Part shown: one piece after another, positions 9,001 through 17,065 of the stretch
Position numbering within the stretch: the stretch's first letter is position 1
Layout: each line of letters opens with the position of its first letter
From: a virus
Direction: 5' to 3' (one strand)
IMG/VR virus record: IMGVR_UViG_3300034374_008893
Span: 1-31,769 of that record
DNA: 31,769 bases
Translations under genes and position numbers: made by a program
Notes under the pieces: generated by a model
What the model was told of the DNA's origin: nothing
Seen by the model: the letters and a program-made list of their open reading frames with translations, nothing else
Databases searched by the model: none

Positions 9001-9981
9001 CCTCAGGTGGTGTTGCGTTTCATGAACCTGCCTCTCGTGTCTGAGGATGAGCTGTTGCCGTACTCTATGAGGCTGGCGGCAGGCGCCAGTGACGGAGCAT
9101 GGCCGGGCGGCGTAGCGGTCCTACAGAGCGATGGAGCCGGAGGCTTTTCGCCCGTGCAGACCGTGGCGAACAGGACGACGATGGGCGCTCTAAGCGGTCA
9201 ACTCTTCACCGGACCGACAAACGCCTGGGATCGCAACGGTGAGATTTACGTCAACATGCTGAGCGGCGGTCTCTCGTCACTGACGGAGGAGCAGCTGTTA
9301 CTGAGCAACACAAACGCCGTCGCCATCGAGAACACGGTTACCTCCGAGTGGGAGGTCGTGCAGTTTGCCAACGCGGACCTGCAGTCTTCGGGCGTTTATC
9401 GTCTGACAGGGCTGATACGCGGGCAGCTCGGCACCGAACATGTGATGCGAGACCCTTATCCTGTCGACACCCGAGTCGTTTTCATTAACACTGTCTCAGT
9501 GGAAGCCCTTAAGGTTAGCCGCAACGTGGCAACGAACGACACGCTTTATCGCTGGGGCCCTATAACCGTACCGACCGATGACGATCGCTTCGTAGAGGGT
9601 ACTCGTCGGAGCACGATCGCAGGCTTCCGGCCCTATTCGCCTTGCGATATGAGACTGCAGCTTGATACGTCAAACGATGACTTGACAATCTCCTGGAAGC
9701 GTAGAACCCGTCTAGGTGGAGACGACTGGGAACAGAACGAGGTTCCACTCAACGAGGAGAGCGAAGAGTACCGCCTCAGAGTGTATGACGACACTGGCGG
9801 GGCCCTGTTGCGGACAGAGGTACTTACCTCTCCCTCTTTCACCTATACTGCAGCCATGCAGACCGCCGACCATGGAACAACGAAGGCAGACGTCTTCCTA
9901 CGCGTCAGTCAGTACGGCACCGAGTACGGAGCCTACGGACCTGAGTTGGAGGGAATGTTCTTCACAAGGAGCACGACATAA
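6049..9981 (+). CDS. Baseplate megatron / host specificity protein, GTA g15-like
   Basis: A 1310-residue protein of the GTA g15 ('megatron', GTA_TIM plus phage-tail_3) type, a large tail-tip subunit that forms the central hub and contacts the host. The N-terminus is Gly/Ala-rich and membrane-active in look ('GTAIGGPIGGAIGSALGS'). The centre (about residues 400-760) has glycosidase-like TIM-barrel text such as 'DFIGIDNYLPISDWR', 'WFTELGAPAIDKATNQPNV' and 'MFIWTWDARPFPAYP'. The rest is a phage-tail_3-like beta region. Length matches the family (about 1300). A clear Shine-Dalgarno (gaaggag) precedes the ATG. It ends in a TAATG overlap with the DUF2793 gene. Confidence 0.93.
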   Translation: MATYVLGAVGTAIGGPIGGAIGSALGSLIDGAIIGALTPGTTTTNTGPRLTELSLTTSTEGAVVPRIFGRCRLGGQVIWTAQFKETEVVNSQESGGKGGGPTQTTTTISYEYSLSFAVAFAVGNPMAHLGRVWIDSIETDLSKFSFKFYPGSETQQPDPTIEAIEGSGKVPAYRGVAYLVFEDLPLADYGNRMPQITAEIVVPLETDEADDLTNIGEAWQLIPATGEHIYGTQKYTRSVSNNSGDASKITENMHNNFNQPDVEVSLDILDQVQPNLDAVSVVVSWFGTDLRAGECRVIPKVEGQDRSVQPTDWAVAGYTRSTAELVSYDAEGNPIFGGTPSDVTVRELVSHIKNDLGKRVMFYPFILMDVPSGNSLPNPYSDNAASNGQAVFPWRGRITCSPAPGYAGSPDQTAAAATQVNNWFTRTEGYRAMVLHYANLLDDLMGADDAFVIGSELVGLTSVRSSPGAGTYPAVTQLATLAADVSAILPGDVKVSYAADWSEYHSHRPNDGTNDVIFNMDPLWSSPHIDFIGIDNYLPISDWRDGAGHLDYDAVNGPVSIYDKDYLASNIEGGEYYDWFYASTADRNNQVRTTITDGDPANEPWIYRQKDIRNWWQNAHHHRPGGARVSSSTSWTASSKPVWFTELGAPAIDKATNQPNVFYDPKSSESFFPYHSSGQRDDLIQRLYLEVSLAYWRDNGGAMIDPANMFIWTWDARPFPAYPKRTDVWSDGAQWVLGHWLSGRIDGAVLPRLVRKLCLEAGLADSQIDVEGLYGPEALVRGLLIASSMSARDIIEALSTAYQFKGFESEGKIKFVMDINQKSTELPLDDLVLIGDATAPVTVTRGQETDLPKRVNVSYLDEVNNYQAASIDGHKGTGTSQNQIAVDFPLVWSDGQARALATSLLFKAWAAREKGELALPHSYMYLDAGDLVRVPVGNRSVTGQVSNIDDGIARRAEFVGFDLSILSSPRYETDLKLPIVTDLTPQVVLRFMNLPLVSEDELLPYSMRLAAGASDGAWPGGVAVLQSDGAGGFSPVQTVANRTTMGALSGQLFTGPTNAWDRNGEIYVNMLSGGLSSLTEEQLLLSNTNAVAIENTVTSEWEVVQFANADLQSSGVYRLTGLIRGQLGTEHVMRDPYPVDTRVVFINTVSVEALKVSRNVATNDTLYRWGPITVPTDDDRFVEGTRRSTIAGFRPYSPCDMRLQLDTSNDDLTISWKRRTRLGGDDWEQNEVPLNEESEEYRLRVYDDTGGALLRTEVLTSPSFTYTAAMQTADHGTTKADVFLRVSQYGTEYGAYGPELEGMFFTRSTT

Positions 9982-10703
9982 TGGCCGATACTAACCACCT
10001 GCTCTTGCCGCTAATGTCAGCGGCACAGAGCCAGAAGCACTTGACCCACAACGACGCCATCATCATGCTGGACGCCCTCGTGCAGCTAGCCGTCATCGAT
10101 CGCGACCTCGCCACTCCACCGGCTTCACCCAGCGAGGGGGACCGGTACATCGCGGCGTCCGGTGCCGCGGGCGCGTGGGTCGGAAGCGACTTCAACATCT
10201 TTTACTACACGAACGGTGCCTGGACAAAGATTGTTCCGAAGGCGGGCTTCCTTGCTTGGGTGGTCGACGAGCAACTGCTCGTCTTCTGGAACGGCAGCTC
10301 CTGGGCCCCGGTCAACGCGGTCACGGACCTCGCGGCTCAAGTTGTAACGGCGAATGGCGCGGGTACGGGCATTACGGTGGTCGACGAGCTGCTCACCGTG
10401 TCGGGTGCATCAACGACGAGCACCATCAGCTTCCCCAACCGATCGATCATTCAGGCGGCTTCCGTACGCGTCGTAACGGCCGTCACGGGTGCGACGTCGT
10501 TTGACTGCGGCATAACGGGTGAGCTCAACAAGTTCGGAGGTTCACTAGGTATCGCAGCCGGTTCGACGAACGTAGGCGTTATAGGACCCACGGCCGTATA
10601 CGCCAATACTCCCGTCATACTGACCGCGAACGGCTCGAACTTCACTGGAGGTGAGGTTCGCGTAGCCTTGCATTATGTGACAGCATCGGCACCATCGTCT
10701 TGA
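9981..10703 (+). CDS. DUF2793 tail-associated protein
   Basis: A 240-residue protein whose first half is a clear DUF2793 domain ('SAAQSQKHLTHNDAI', 'PPASPSEGDRYIAASGA', then Trp-rich text around 'GFLAWVVDEQLLVFWNGSSW'). The second half is a Thr/Ser/Gly-rich beta region as in fibre or decoration domains. DUF2793 proteins are common after g15 in alphaproteobacterial phages and GTA-like elements and are probably tail-tip appendages. The C-terminal half could bind glycans; that is inference. The ATG overlaps the megatron TAA by 1 base. Codon use is GC-rich like the older part of the tail module, unlike the tailspike. Confidence 0.85.
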   Translation: MADTNHLLLPLMSAAQSQKHLTHNDAIIMLDALVQLAVIDRDLATPPASPSEGDRYIAASGAAGAWVGSDFNIFYYTNGAWTKIVPKAGFLAWVVDEQLLVFWNGSSWAPVNAVTDLAAQVVTANGAGTGITVVDELLTVSGASTTSTISFPNRSIIQAASVRVVTAVTGATSFDCGITGELNKFGGSLGIAAGSTNVGVIGPTAVYANTPVILTANGSNFTGGEVRVALHYVTASAPSS

Positions 10704-10725
10704 CCCTAAAAGGAGACTCCCCACA

Positions 10726-11889
10726 ATGTTCAGTAAAGAGATCGAACAGGAGCTACGCAGTCTAGCCGTCGGCCACGGGTATGAGTCGGCCGCGCTCTTG
10801 GCCGTAGCCGACACGGAAGGCAAAGTCGTCGACATGATCGACGGCATCCAGGACGGACTGGTACACGGATACGTGATGATCCGCTTCGAAGGGCACCACT
10901 TTTGGCGTCACCTGCCGAAAAGCAAGCGTGACCAGGCACGTCGTGCCGGCCTTGCGCACCCAAAGATGGGAGCCGTCAAGAACTCCCGCTCCATGAAGAA
11001 GCGTCACGAGATGCTAACTCGGGCCATGGCCATCGACGAGGAAGCAGCCCTCAAGTCTATCAGCATGGGCGTCGGGCAGGTCATGGGTTCGAACTACGCA
11101 ATGTGCGGGTACAAGACCGTCTTCGAGATGTGGCACGACTGCCACACGGTAATTGGTCAGGTGCGAGCGATGGTAGGCTTCATCAAGTCTGCTCGCCTGG
11201 ACGACGAGTTGCGTGATCTTCGTTGGGCTGCTTTTGCTCGCGGTTACAACGGACCGGCGTACAAGCGCAATCGTTACGACGTCAAGATGGCCGAGGCATA
11301 TAAGAAATATGGGGGCTCACGCCAACAGCGCCCTCAAGGCGACGACGTCGTGCGACTGGGAGACCATCGTTCGAGCCTCGTCCGCCAGATACAGACGCGT
11401 CTCAAAGAGCTAGGCTACCCGGTCGTGCCGGATGGAGACTTCGGCCCCGCTACACGCCGGTACGTCATGGCATTCCAGGCTGAACGCGGTCTCAAACCGG
11501 ACGGCATTGTCGGACCGAAGACTAAGAACGAGCTGTACTCTGTTGCTGCCGCTGCGGTAGTCTCGGAGGAACGCATAACGACTTCGGCAAGCGAACTGAG
11601 CGAGCGTTCTCGCATTGCGTCGAAGGCAAAGACGTTGCAAGATACGGCTGCCACCGGCGCCGTAGTCGTGGCGGCAGGCAAAACCGCTCAAGAGACCGGG
11701 GTGCTCGAGACGATCACAGACAACGTTGAGCCTTTGAGCTCCGCCTTCTATTATATTCAACCGGTCTTAGAGTTTGCTTCTGAGAACTGGTGGGTGTTTG
11801 CCGTCATCGCGCTCGTCGCTCTCGCGTACTTCGGTCGCGGCATTCTAATGGCCCGCCTTGAGGACCACCAGTCAGGGAAGACAGCCTAA
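10726..11889 (+). CDS. Endolysin: N-acetylmuramidase, peptidoglycan-binding domain, C-terminal TM
   Basis: A 387-residue endolysin. Residues about 15-205 fit the N-acetylmuramidase (DUF3380-type) domain, with candidate catalytic Glu55 in 'IRFEGHHFW' and the conserved 'SMGVGQVMGSNYAMCGY' patch. Residues about 210-270 are a PG_binding_1 domain ('LVRQIQTRLKELGYPV', 'DGDFGPATRRYVMAFQ'). After a linker, residues about 354-375 form one hydrophobic membrane span with a basic tail. It should cleave the glycan strand of host peptidoglycan at lysis. No N-terminal signal or SAR sequence is visible, so the C-terminal span is unusual and may tether the enzyme to the inner membrane. A strong Shine-Dalgarno (aaaaggag) precedes the ATG. 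It heads the lysis cassette and overlaps the i-spanin gene by 1 base. Confidence 0.88.
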   Translation: MFSKEIEQELRSLAVGHGYESAALLAVADTEGKVVDMIDGIQDGLVHGYVMIRFEGHHFWRHLPKSKRDQARRAGLAHPKMGAVKNSRSMKKRHEMLTRAMAIDEEAALKSISMGVGQVMGSNYAMCGYKTVFEMWHDCHTVIGQVRAMVGFIKSARLDDELRDLRWAAFARGYNGPAYKRNRYDVKMAEAYKKYGGSRQQRPQGDDVVRLGDHRSSLVRQIQTRLKELGYPVVPDGDFGPATRRYVMAFQAERGLKPDGIVGPKTKNELYSVAAAAVVSEERITTSASELSERSRIASKAKTLQDTAATGAVVVAAGKTAQETGVLETITDNVEPLSSAFYYIQPVLEFASENWWVFAVIALVALAYFGRGILMARLEDHQSGKTA

Positions 11890-12257
11890 TGTTGAGCATG
11901 GTAGCTATAGGCGGATGGCTTGCGACGACCTGGTCGTCGAAGCTAGTCCGCTTCGGGGTGGGAGTGGGAGCGTTGCTGCTTCTCCTAGCCTGGTTCTACG
12001 CCTGGGCGGCTGGTAACGGTCGTCAGCAGTGCGAGTTGCGGGTCGAACGGCTCAAGCTCGAAGAGCTGCTGAGACAGAGGGAAGTCGTCCGCGAAGCCGT
12101 AAAGGGGGCCGAACGTCGAGCCGAAGAAGCTGAGCTGTCCGAGGCCGAAGCCCGCAAAGCGGTTCAAGCCGCAATAGACGCGGCTCGCAAAGCTGAGGCT
12201 GCGGGGCAAGTATGTCTAGGAAAGGACGTCACTGATGCGCTACGCAACATCAAGTAA
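11889..12257 (+). CDS. Putative i-spanin (Rz-like)
   Basis: A 122-residue protein with an N-terminal membrane span (about residues 22-41, Leu/Ala/Trp-rich) followed by a long charged coiled coil rich in Glu, Arg, Lys and Ala. This is the layout of inner-membrane spanins, which act with an outer-membrane lipoprotein to disrupt the outer membrane in the last lysis step. The next gene, in another frame and overlapping by 23 bases, is a small lipoprotein, as in Rz/Rz1 pairs. Sequence similarity is not recognisable by eye; the call rests on topology and position. Confidence 0.75.
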   Translation: MLSMVAIGGWLATTWSSKLVRFGVGVGALLLLLAWFYAWAAGNGRQQCELRVERLKLEELLRQREVVREAVKGAERRAEEAELSEAEARKAVQAAIDAARKAEAAGQVCLGKDVTDALRNIK

Positions 12258-12537
12258 GATCGCATTTACACTACTCGCCGGGTTGCTCCTGGCAAGTTGT
12301 GCCTCTATGAGAGCTGCGCCTCCGGTCAAGCCCGATTTGCCGCCGGTGCCTACTCACATCAAGAACTGCTTCGCGTCTACGGTCGCACTTCCCAAGGAAG
12401 ACGAGTGGAACAACGCGAAGGTTGCAGAGGTCATAGCCAGGCTCCGTCAGAGCGAGCTGGCAAAGACGCGGTGTGGACGTCAACTGATTGCTTACTACGA
12501 GGACCTCCGCAGAGGCCTCGCACAAGAGAAAGGGTGA
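12235..12537 (+). CDS. Putative o-spanin lipoprotein (Rz1-like)
   Basis: A 100-residue protein with a signal peptide ending in a lipobox, 'LLLASC', with Cys22 as the expected lipidated residue. A Pro-rich stretch ('APPVKPDLPPVP') follows, which is typical of o-spanins. The start overlaps the end of the i-spanin gene by 23 bases in a different frame. It should be anchored in the outer membrane and pair with the i-spanin. It is longer than lambda Rz1 but within the range for separate spanin pairs. Confidence 0.78.
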   Translation: MRYATSSKIAFTLLAGLLLASCASMRAAPPVKPDLPPVPTHIKNCFASTVALPKEDEWNNAKVAEVIARLRQSELAKTRCGRQLIAYYEDLRRGLAQEKG

Positions 12538-12541
12538 CCCC

Positions 12542-12874
12542 ATGCCGACTGAAACCCTCAAAGACCAGGCGCTGCTAGAGCGGATTGCTGCTCAGGCTGC
12601 AGAGCGTGCCGTCAAGGACACTCTGACCCAGCTGGGCATTGATCACACTCAGCCCCTAGAGGCGCAGCGCGACTTCCTGGCCTTGAGGGAGATGCGGCAA
12701 CTCATCACGGACAACCAGTTCCAGGCCGACCTAATGCACCTGCGGAACTGGCGCAAGACAATGGAGGGGGTCAAGAGCAAGGGCTCCCTCACCTTCATCG
12801 GCCTGGCCGTGACCGGCATAATGGCCGCTCTCTGGATCGGGTTCAAGGAGATGGTAACCGGCGCGGGAGGTTAA
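12542..12874 (+). CDS. Small one-span membrane protein, candidate holin
   Basis: A 110-residue protein starting at the ATG after 'gaaaggg'; a longer in-frame start at 12488 would lie inside the o-spanin gene and is not preferred. The first 80 residues are amphipathic and charged. Residues 83-101 form a single hydrophobic span ('GLAVTGIMAALWIGF') with a short tail. It resembles small phage proteins sometimes listed as DUF6127-like; I am not sure of that family. Its place right after the spanins, and the lack of any other holin in the cassette, make a holin role likely but unproven. Confidence 0.6.
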   Translation: MPTETLKDQALLERIAAQAAERAVKDTLTQLGIDHTQPLEAQRDFLALREMRQLITDNQFQADLMHLRNWRKTMEGVKSKGSLTFIGLAVTGIMAALWIGFKEMVTGAGG

Positions 12875-12879
12875 AAGAC

Positions 12880-14568
12880 ATGGCGAGACGGAATGTAAGC
12901 GAGGAAGAGCTCGAGCTAGACGTACAGGCGTACTTCGATTGCGAGGGAAACAAGTCAGAAGCCGCTAGGGCTCGAGGGCTCCAGCGGCAGACCTACAACG
13001 ACCGACTGCGAATGGCTCAGGCCAGGCTCGGCATAACGCTCGGCAAGGTGGCTGACGGCCAGATAGAGGCGACGGAGAGCGAGGCTCTCAAGCTGCCCAA
13101 GAAGGGCCACGTCGCCCGGTACATTCTGACCTCAATCCAGAACAACACGAGGTTGCACCCGGGGTTCAACAACCTGGTCGCGCTGCGTGACTGGTACGAC
13201 GGCCTCAAGAACGCGACCTGTGAGCTGATGGTCGGAACCTTCTCCTATCAGATGAACGCGTACGGCCCGAAGGCCGTGAAGAGAGGCACGTTCGATCGGC
13301 GCCGAACTCACGAGAGCCTCTGGTACGCCCCCGAAGCTGAACGCTACATCGTCGACCGCAGCGTGGAGCTCGCTCCCGGTCTCGTATGGTGCGGGGAACA
13401 GAACATACTGCCGACGACGCGACACCCGTTGACTGCCTTCGAGGACTACAACGGACGCAAGTCGAACATCGTACCCCACTCCAAGATAGCAATGGAGAGC
13501 GTTGCCTCAATGGCTGACGAGGCAACGAAGTTCAACTACTCGACCGGCACCGTGACACAGCGGAACTACATTCAGAAGCGCGCGGGCATTTTGGCCGAAC
13601 AGAAGCACACCTACGGAGCTCTGCTCGTCGAAGTGGACGCAGCGGGTAACTGGTTCGTACGTCAGCTGACCATCGCGGACGATGACAGCATCATGGACGT
13701 TGGTCCCGAGGGCTGTCAGGGCCTACGTGTACAGGCAGGCTTCGTCACCAAGCAGAACGTGACCGCTTCGATCTATTGGGGTGACGGTCACGTCGCTGAG
13801 ATGGACGAGTGGGTTCGCGAGCTCTGCTGGGGCCAAGATGGCATGGTGGACGAGCTCGAACCACGTCATCAGTTCGTAGGAGACGTGTTCTCGATGCGGT
13901 CCCGTGGTCACCACGAAGAGCGTGACTTCCATCGGACCTACGCTAAACAGGCCATGGCCGAGAACTCGGTGCAAGAGGAGATAGACGAGACGGCCGAGTT
14001 CCTGAGGGAGGCTCGCCGTGACTTCTGCGAGACAGTCATCGTCCCAGGCAACCACGACCGCCACCTCGACCGTTGGTTGAACGAGGCGGACTTCCGTAAG
14101 GACCCGACAAACGCGAAGACGTTCGTGCGCCTGCAGTACGAGTTGCTCGACGCGATAGATCGCGGAGACGAGGACTTCAACATTCTGGACTGGGCCCTGA
14201 GAGACGCAGGCTGTCCGGAGGACACTCGGTTCCTGTCACTGGACGAGAGCTTCCTGGTCCATGGTATCGAGAACGGTCTGCACGGAGACTTGGGGCCGAA
14301 CGGCTCTCGAGGCTCTACGCGATCGCTCACGAAGCTGGGCCGCCCGATCAACAAGGGCCATGACCATACCGCAGCCATCCGAGACAACGTGTTCTCGGCA
14401 GGCGCGTGCTCGTTGAACTTCGCTTACATGAAGGGGCCGAACTCACACTCGGTCAGCCACATCGTCACCTACGAGAACGGGTCTCGTGCCATAGTGACTA
14501 TGTGGGGCGGTCACTGGAGAGCCAGTCACGCCAAGGGCAAGCTACCTAAGCAGCCCCGCCTCCTTTAA
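12880..14568 (+). CDS. HTH plus calcineurin-like metallophosphoesterase, possible DNase
   Basis: A 562-residue protein. The N-terminal 60 residues look like a helix-turn-helix ('CEGNKSEAARARGLQRQTY'). The C-terminal half carries the metallophosphoesterase metal motifs in order: Asp302-x-His304 ('GDGH'), Asp335 ('VGD'), Asn391-His392-Asp393 ('PGNHDRH'), His461 ('LVHG') and His494/His496 ('GHDHT'). The segment between (about 60-290) is not recognised. It probably binds two Mn ions and cuts a phosphodiester. The size and fold recall the T5 A1 host-DNA degradation protein, but I cannot confirm homology. Last plus-strand gene, 5 bases after the holin candidate; its end overlaps the convergent minus gene by 27 bases. 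Confidence 0.8.
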   Translation: MARRNVSEEELELDVQAYFDCEGNKSEAARARGLQRQTYNDRLRMAQARLGITLGKVADGQIEATESEALKLPKKGHVARYILTSIQNNTRLHPGFNNLVALRDWYDGLKNATCELMVGTFSYQMNAYGPKAVKRGTFDRRRTHESLWYAPEAERYIVDRSVELAPGLVWCGEQNILPTTRHPLTAFEDYNGRKSNIVPHSKIAMESVASMADEATKFNYSTGTVTQRNYIQKRAGILAEQKHTYGALLVEVDAAGNWFVRQLTIADDDSIMDVGPEGCQGLRVQAGFVTKQNVTASIYWGDGHVAEMDEWVRELCWGQDGMVDELEPRHQFVGDVFSMRSRGHHEERDFHRTYAKQAMAENSVQEEIDETAEFLREARRDFCETVIVPGNHDRHLDRWLNEADFRKDPTNAKTFVRLQYELLDAIDRGDEDFNILDWALRDAGCPEDTRFLSLDESFLVHGIENGLHGDLGPNGSRGSTRSLTKLGRPINKGHDHTAAIRDNVFSAGACSLNFAYMKGPNSHSVSHIVTYENGSRAIVTMWGGHWRASHAKGKLPKQPRLL

Positions 14569-15069
14569 CACTTGGGCCCAGAGACCGGGCAGCAGTTCGT
14601 GGAACTTGTCGCTAGGCTTCTGCATCGCACTGATGGGATCGCCTGAAGCCTTCCAGCTGTCGCATCGACTTCTTATCACTCGAGCGTATTCGACTTCGGC
14701 GTCGAACGTAGTCAGCTCTTTTCGCGTAATCCGAGGGAACGGAAGCCGGTGAGGGGCTTCTAGGGGTATATACAGGGAGCCGTCCGTCTCATCCAAGTCA
14801 CCGGACATCTCGTGAACCATGCACCTCGGAAGACAGGAAGTCTCGGCACAGCGTTCGATGTGACAAATTTTGTAGTCCGCATAGGGGCAACCGTCCGGCA
14901 TCACAGGTGTGTAGCCCAATTCGGCACTCGGAGTGAGCACGATCAGGTTGCGTTCTGCTGCCGAGATTAGAACTCGACCTCCATACTCTCTTGCCCAGGC
15001 TTGCCCCTCGTCCCATAGCTTCAACGTAACTCCGTTGTAGGCCACCCCTACTGCCAATTCGACCTTCAT
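14542..15069 (-). CDS. Hypothetical Cys-rich protein
   Basis: A 175-residue protein I do not recognise. The N-terminal 50 residues read as alternating beta strands. Residues about 60-83 hold a Cys cluster with five Cys ('CPYADYKICHIERC', then 'CLPRC'), which may bind a metal. The C-terminal part is helical. The ATG has a good Shine-Dalgarno (gggagaaaagc before it). It lies downstream of the terminator-like hairpin that follows the reductase gene, so it may have its own promoter; an 'ATAAGGGG' element lies about 35 bases upstream of the start. Its 3' end overlaps the convergent metallophosphoesterase gene. Confidence 0.65.
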   Translation of the reverse strand: MKVELAVGVAYNGVTLKLWDEGQAWAREYGGRVLISAAERNLIVLTPSAELGYTPVMPDGCPYADYKICHIERCAETSCLPRCMVHEMSGDLDETDGSLYIPLEAPHRLPFPRITRKELTTFDAEVEYARVIRSRCDSWKASGDPISAMQKPSDKFHELLPGLWAQVLKEAGLLR

Positions 15070-15107
15070 GCTTTTCTCCCGCGTATCGAGTGCTGTCTCT
15101 TTATCCC

Positions 15108-15142
15108 CTTATAGCAAATAAAAAGGGGGCCGTGAGCCCCCT
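15108..15142 (-). terminator. Intrinsic terminator after the ribonucleotide reductase gene
   Basis: A perfect 7-bp GC-rich stem (AGGGGGC at 15124-15130 and GCCCCCT at 15136-15142) encloses a 5-base loop. Read on the minus strand it is followed by TTTTTATTTGC, a U-rich tail. On the plus strand there is no U tract, so it serves minus-strand transcription. It sits about 30 bases past the reductase stop. Confidence 0.8.
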
Positions 15143-15171
15143 AATTACATTCGATCGTGTTTTTCCCTTAT

Positions 15172-17025
15172 TTACTCACAGCTACGACGCCCGGTCGCAG
15201 GGTCTATCTCGCAGCTTGAGCCTTCAGAGGCCTGCTCGGCTTCGTCGTCCTCGTCGCTCGACAGCAGGATACCCAAACGCTTGCCGTCCTTGTTGAAGGT
15301 CGTACAGCCCTTGCCGCCGGCCTCCCAGACGCGTTCGTATATCCCCTTGAAGTCTTCCCACGGCATCGACCCGTCAACGTTGCAGGTCTTCGAGACCGCA
15401 CTGTCCACCAGGCGAGCCGCCGTCACTAGGACGTCGACGTGTTCCTTAGCCGTGACCCGTTCCGCGAGCTTACCCTGCACTCCGAAGTTCTCGGCCGCGT
15501 AGTCTGCGACCTTCACGGTCTCGGTGCCTCCGGGCATGATAACCAGTCGCTCGCCCTCGTGCTCGAAGACCGGCTCGATACCGGAGCTCACGTAGTCGGC
15601 ACAGAAGCTGATGGTCCCGGTCGGTGCGATCGAGGTCAGGTGTGAGTTCCGAATGCCGTTCCGCTTGATCGCGTCACGCACGTGGTCAGGCAGCTGCTTC
15701 ACGAAGTTGCCCTGCAGGTAGAGCTCCTCGTCGTAGAGCGGGAAGCTCCCCTTCTCGGCGGCCAGGTTCGCGGAGGCGAGGTAGGCCTCGTCGCGGAGAA
15801 CGGTTAACACCTGCCTTTCAAATTCAATAAAGCCGAAGGAACCATACTCAACGCCTAAAGCCTCTGCAGCATTTGCCAACGCCGTAATACCGAGACCCAT
15901 ACGACGCTTATTCTTCGCCTCTATCTCCTGCTCACGGAGCGGGTAGCTGGCTCGATCGACGACGTTGTCCATTGCGCGTACGACGATTGGAATGTCTCGC
16001 TTGAACCTATCCCAGTCAAAGTCCCACTCAATATCAAAGTCAGTCTGCGAATATCCGGAACGATATTGCCGCTGAACCATGTACTTAGCCAGGTTGAAGG
16101 AGCCGAGCAGGCATGCTCCGAACGGAGGTAGGGGCTGCTCACCGCAGGGGTTGGTTGCCGCGATGGTCTCGCAGTACCAGAGGTTGTTGAGCCGGTTGAT
16201 AGCGTCGACGAAGAGCACGCCTGGCTCGGCGTAGTCCCAGGTGGAGCGCATCAGCATCTCCCAGAGAGCCTCTGCGTCTACCGTGTCGTACACCTTGTCG
16301 TCCCACTTGAGCTCGAAGCCCTTGCCGGTCTTCAGGCACTCCATGAACCTGTCCGTCACAGCGACGGACAGGTTGAAGCCCGACAACGGCAGAGTGCTCT
16401 GCAACGCCATGGCCATGGCCTTCTTCTCCGGTCCGTTCTCCATGGCCTCTACGTGGTCCCACAAGGGCTTGACGCTAGCGGGCGGGTGCTTCGCATGGAT
16501 GAACTTGATAATGTCGGGGTGGTCGATACGCATGACGCCCATCTGCGCTCCGCGTCGGTTGCCTGCAGAGCTCGTCGCCTTACAGACCGCGTCGTTGATG
16601 GGCATGAAGGCCAGAGGCCCGTCAGTCAGTGCCTGTACGCCGCGGATGAGGTCCCCGCTCGGACGCAGGGTCGAGAAGTCGTATCCGATCCCTCCGCCCA
16701 TCCGCATGGTAGACGCGGCCTCAGAGGCGCGCTGCATGATGGAGCCGTCTCCGTGGGTGAAGCTGTCGTGGATCGTGCCTGACACGAAGCAGTTGTAGGG
16801 CGTGACGGCCTTAGGTGATCCCATGGCGGCCTGGATACGGCCGGCGGGCATGAAGCGCATGTTCAGGGTGATGTCTCGATAGGCCTGGAAGTGTTCGTCG
16901 TCGTCCTTCAACGCGGCCGCGCCACGGTTCATGCAGTCTCTGAATGTCTCTCCCTCGAGACGGTACTTCTCGGCGTGAAGTCGCTCTGAGAAGGGGTTAG
17001 TGGGTCCATAGTGCGGCGTCGTCAT
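15172..17025 (-). CDS. nrdJ: Ribonucleotide reductase, class II (adenosylcobalamin-dependent)
   Basis: A 617-residue reductase that makes deoxyribonucleotides for phage DNA. Cys79 ('PYNCF') is one redox Cys. The active-site block 'NPCGEQPLPPFGACLLGS' holds radical-site Cys294 and its Glu. The end 'SCEIDPATGRRSCE' supplies the C-terminal Cys pair that relays electrons. The text matches class II NrdJ enzymes common in roseophages; no small subunit or activase gene is seen nearby. The ATG at 17025 is chosen because GCAAGGAG precedes it; an open frame reaches 17112 but would run through a hairpin. Bases about 15,800-16,085 are AT-richer (43-53 percent GC in sampled lines) than the rest of the gene. 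Confidence 0.92.
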   Translation of the reverse strand: MTTPHYGPTNPFSERLHAEKYRLEGETFRDCMNRGAAALKDDDEHFQAYRDITLNMRFMPAGRIQAAMGSPKAVTPYNCFVSGTIHDSFTHGDGSIMQRASEAASTMRMGGGIGYDFSTLRPSGDLIRGVQALTDGPLAFMPINDAVCKATSSAGNRRGAQMGVMRIDHPDIIKFIHAKHPPASVKPLWDHVEAMENGPEKKAMAMALQSTLPLSGFNLSVAVTDRFMECLKTGKGFELKWDDKVYDTVDAEALWEMLMRSTWDYAEPGVLFVDAINRLNNLWYCETIAATNPCGEQPLPPFGACLLGSFNLAKYMVQRQYRSGYSQTDFDIEWDFDWDRFKRDIPIVVRAMDNVVDRASYPLREQEIEAKNKRRMGLGITALANAAEALGVEYGSFGFIEFERQVLTVLRDEAYLASANLAAEKGSFPLYDEELYLQGNFVKQLPDHVRDAIKRNGIRNSHLTSIAPTGTISFCADYVSSGIEPVFEHEGERLVIMPGGTETVKVADYAAENFGVQGKLAERVTAKEHVDVLVTAARLVDSAVSKTCNVDGSMPWEDFKGIYERVWEAGGKGCTTFNKDGKRLGILLSSDEDDEAEQASEGSSCEIDPATGRRSCE

Positions 17026-17065
17026 TACCAGTATTCTCCTTGCTTTGTCCGGCTTAAAACGTAAC

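Noticed and set aside
15172-17025. Class I or class III ribonucleotide reductase
   Set aside because: No small-subunit or activase gene is present, and the NPCGEQPLPPFG text with the C-terminal Cys pair fits class II.
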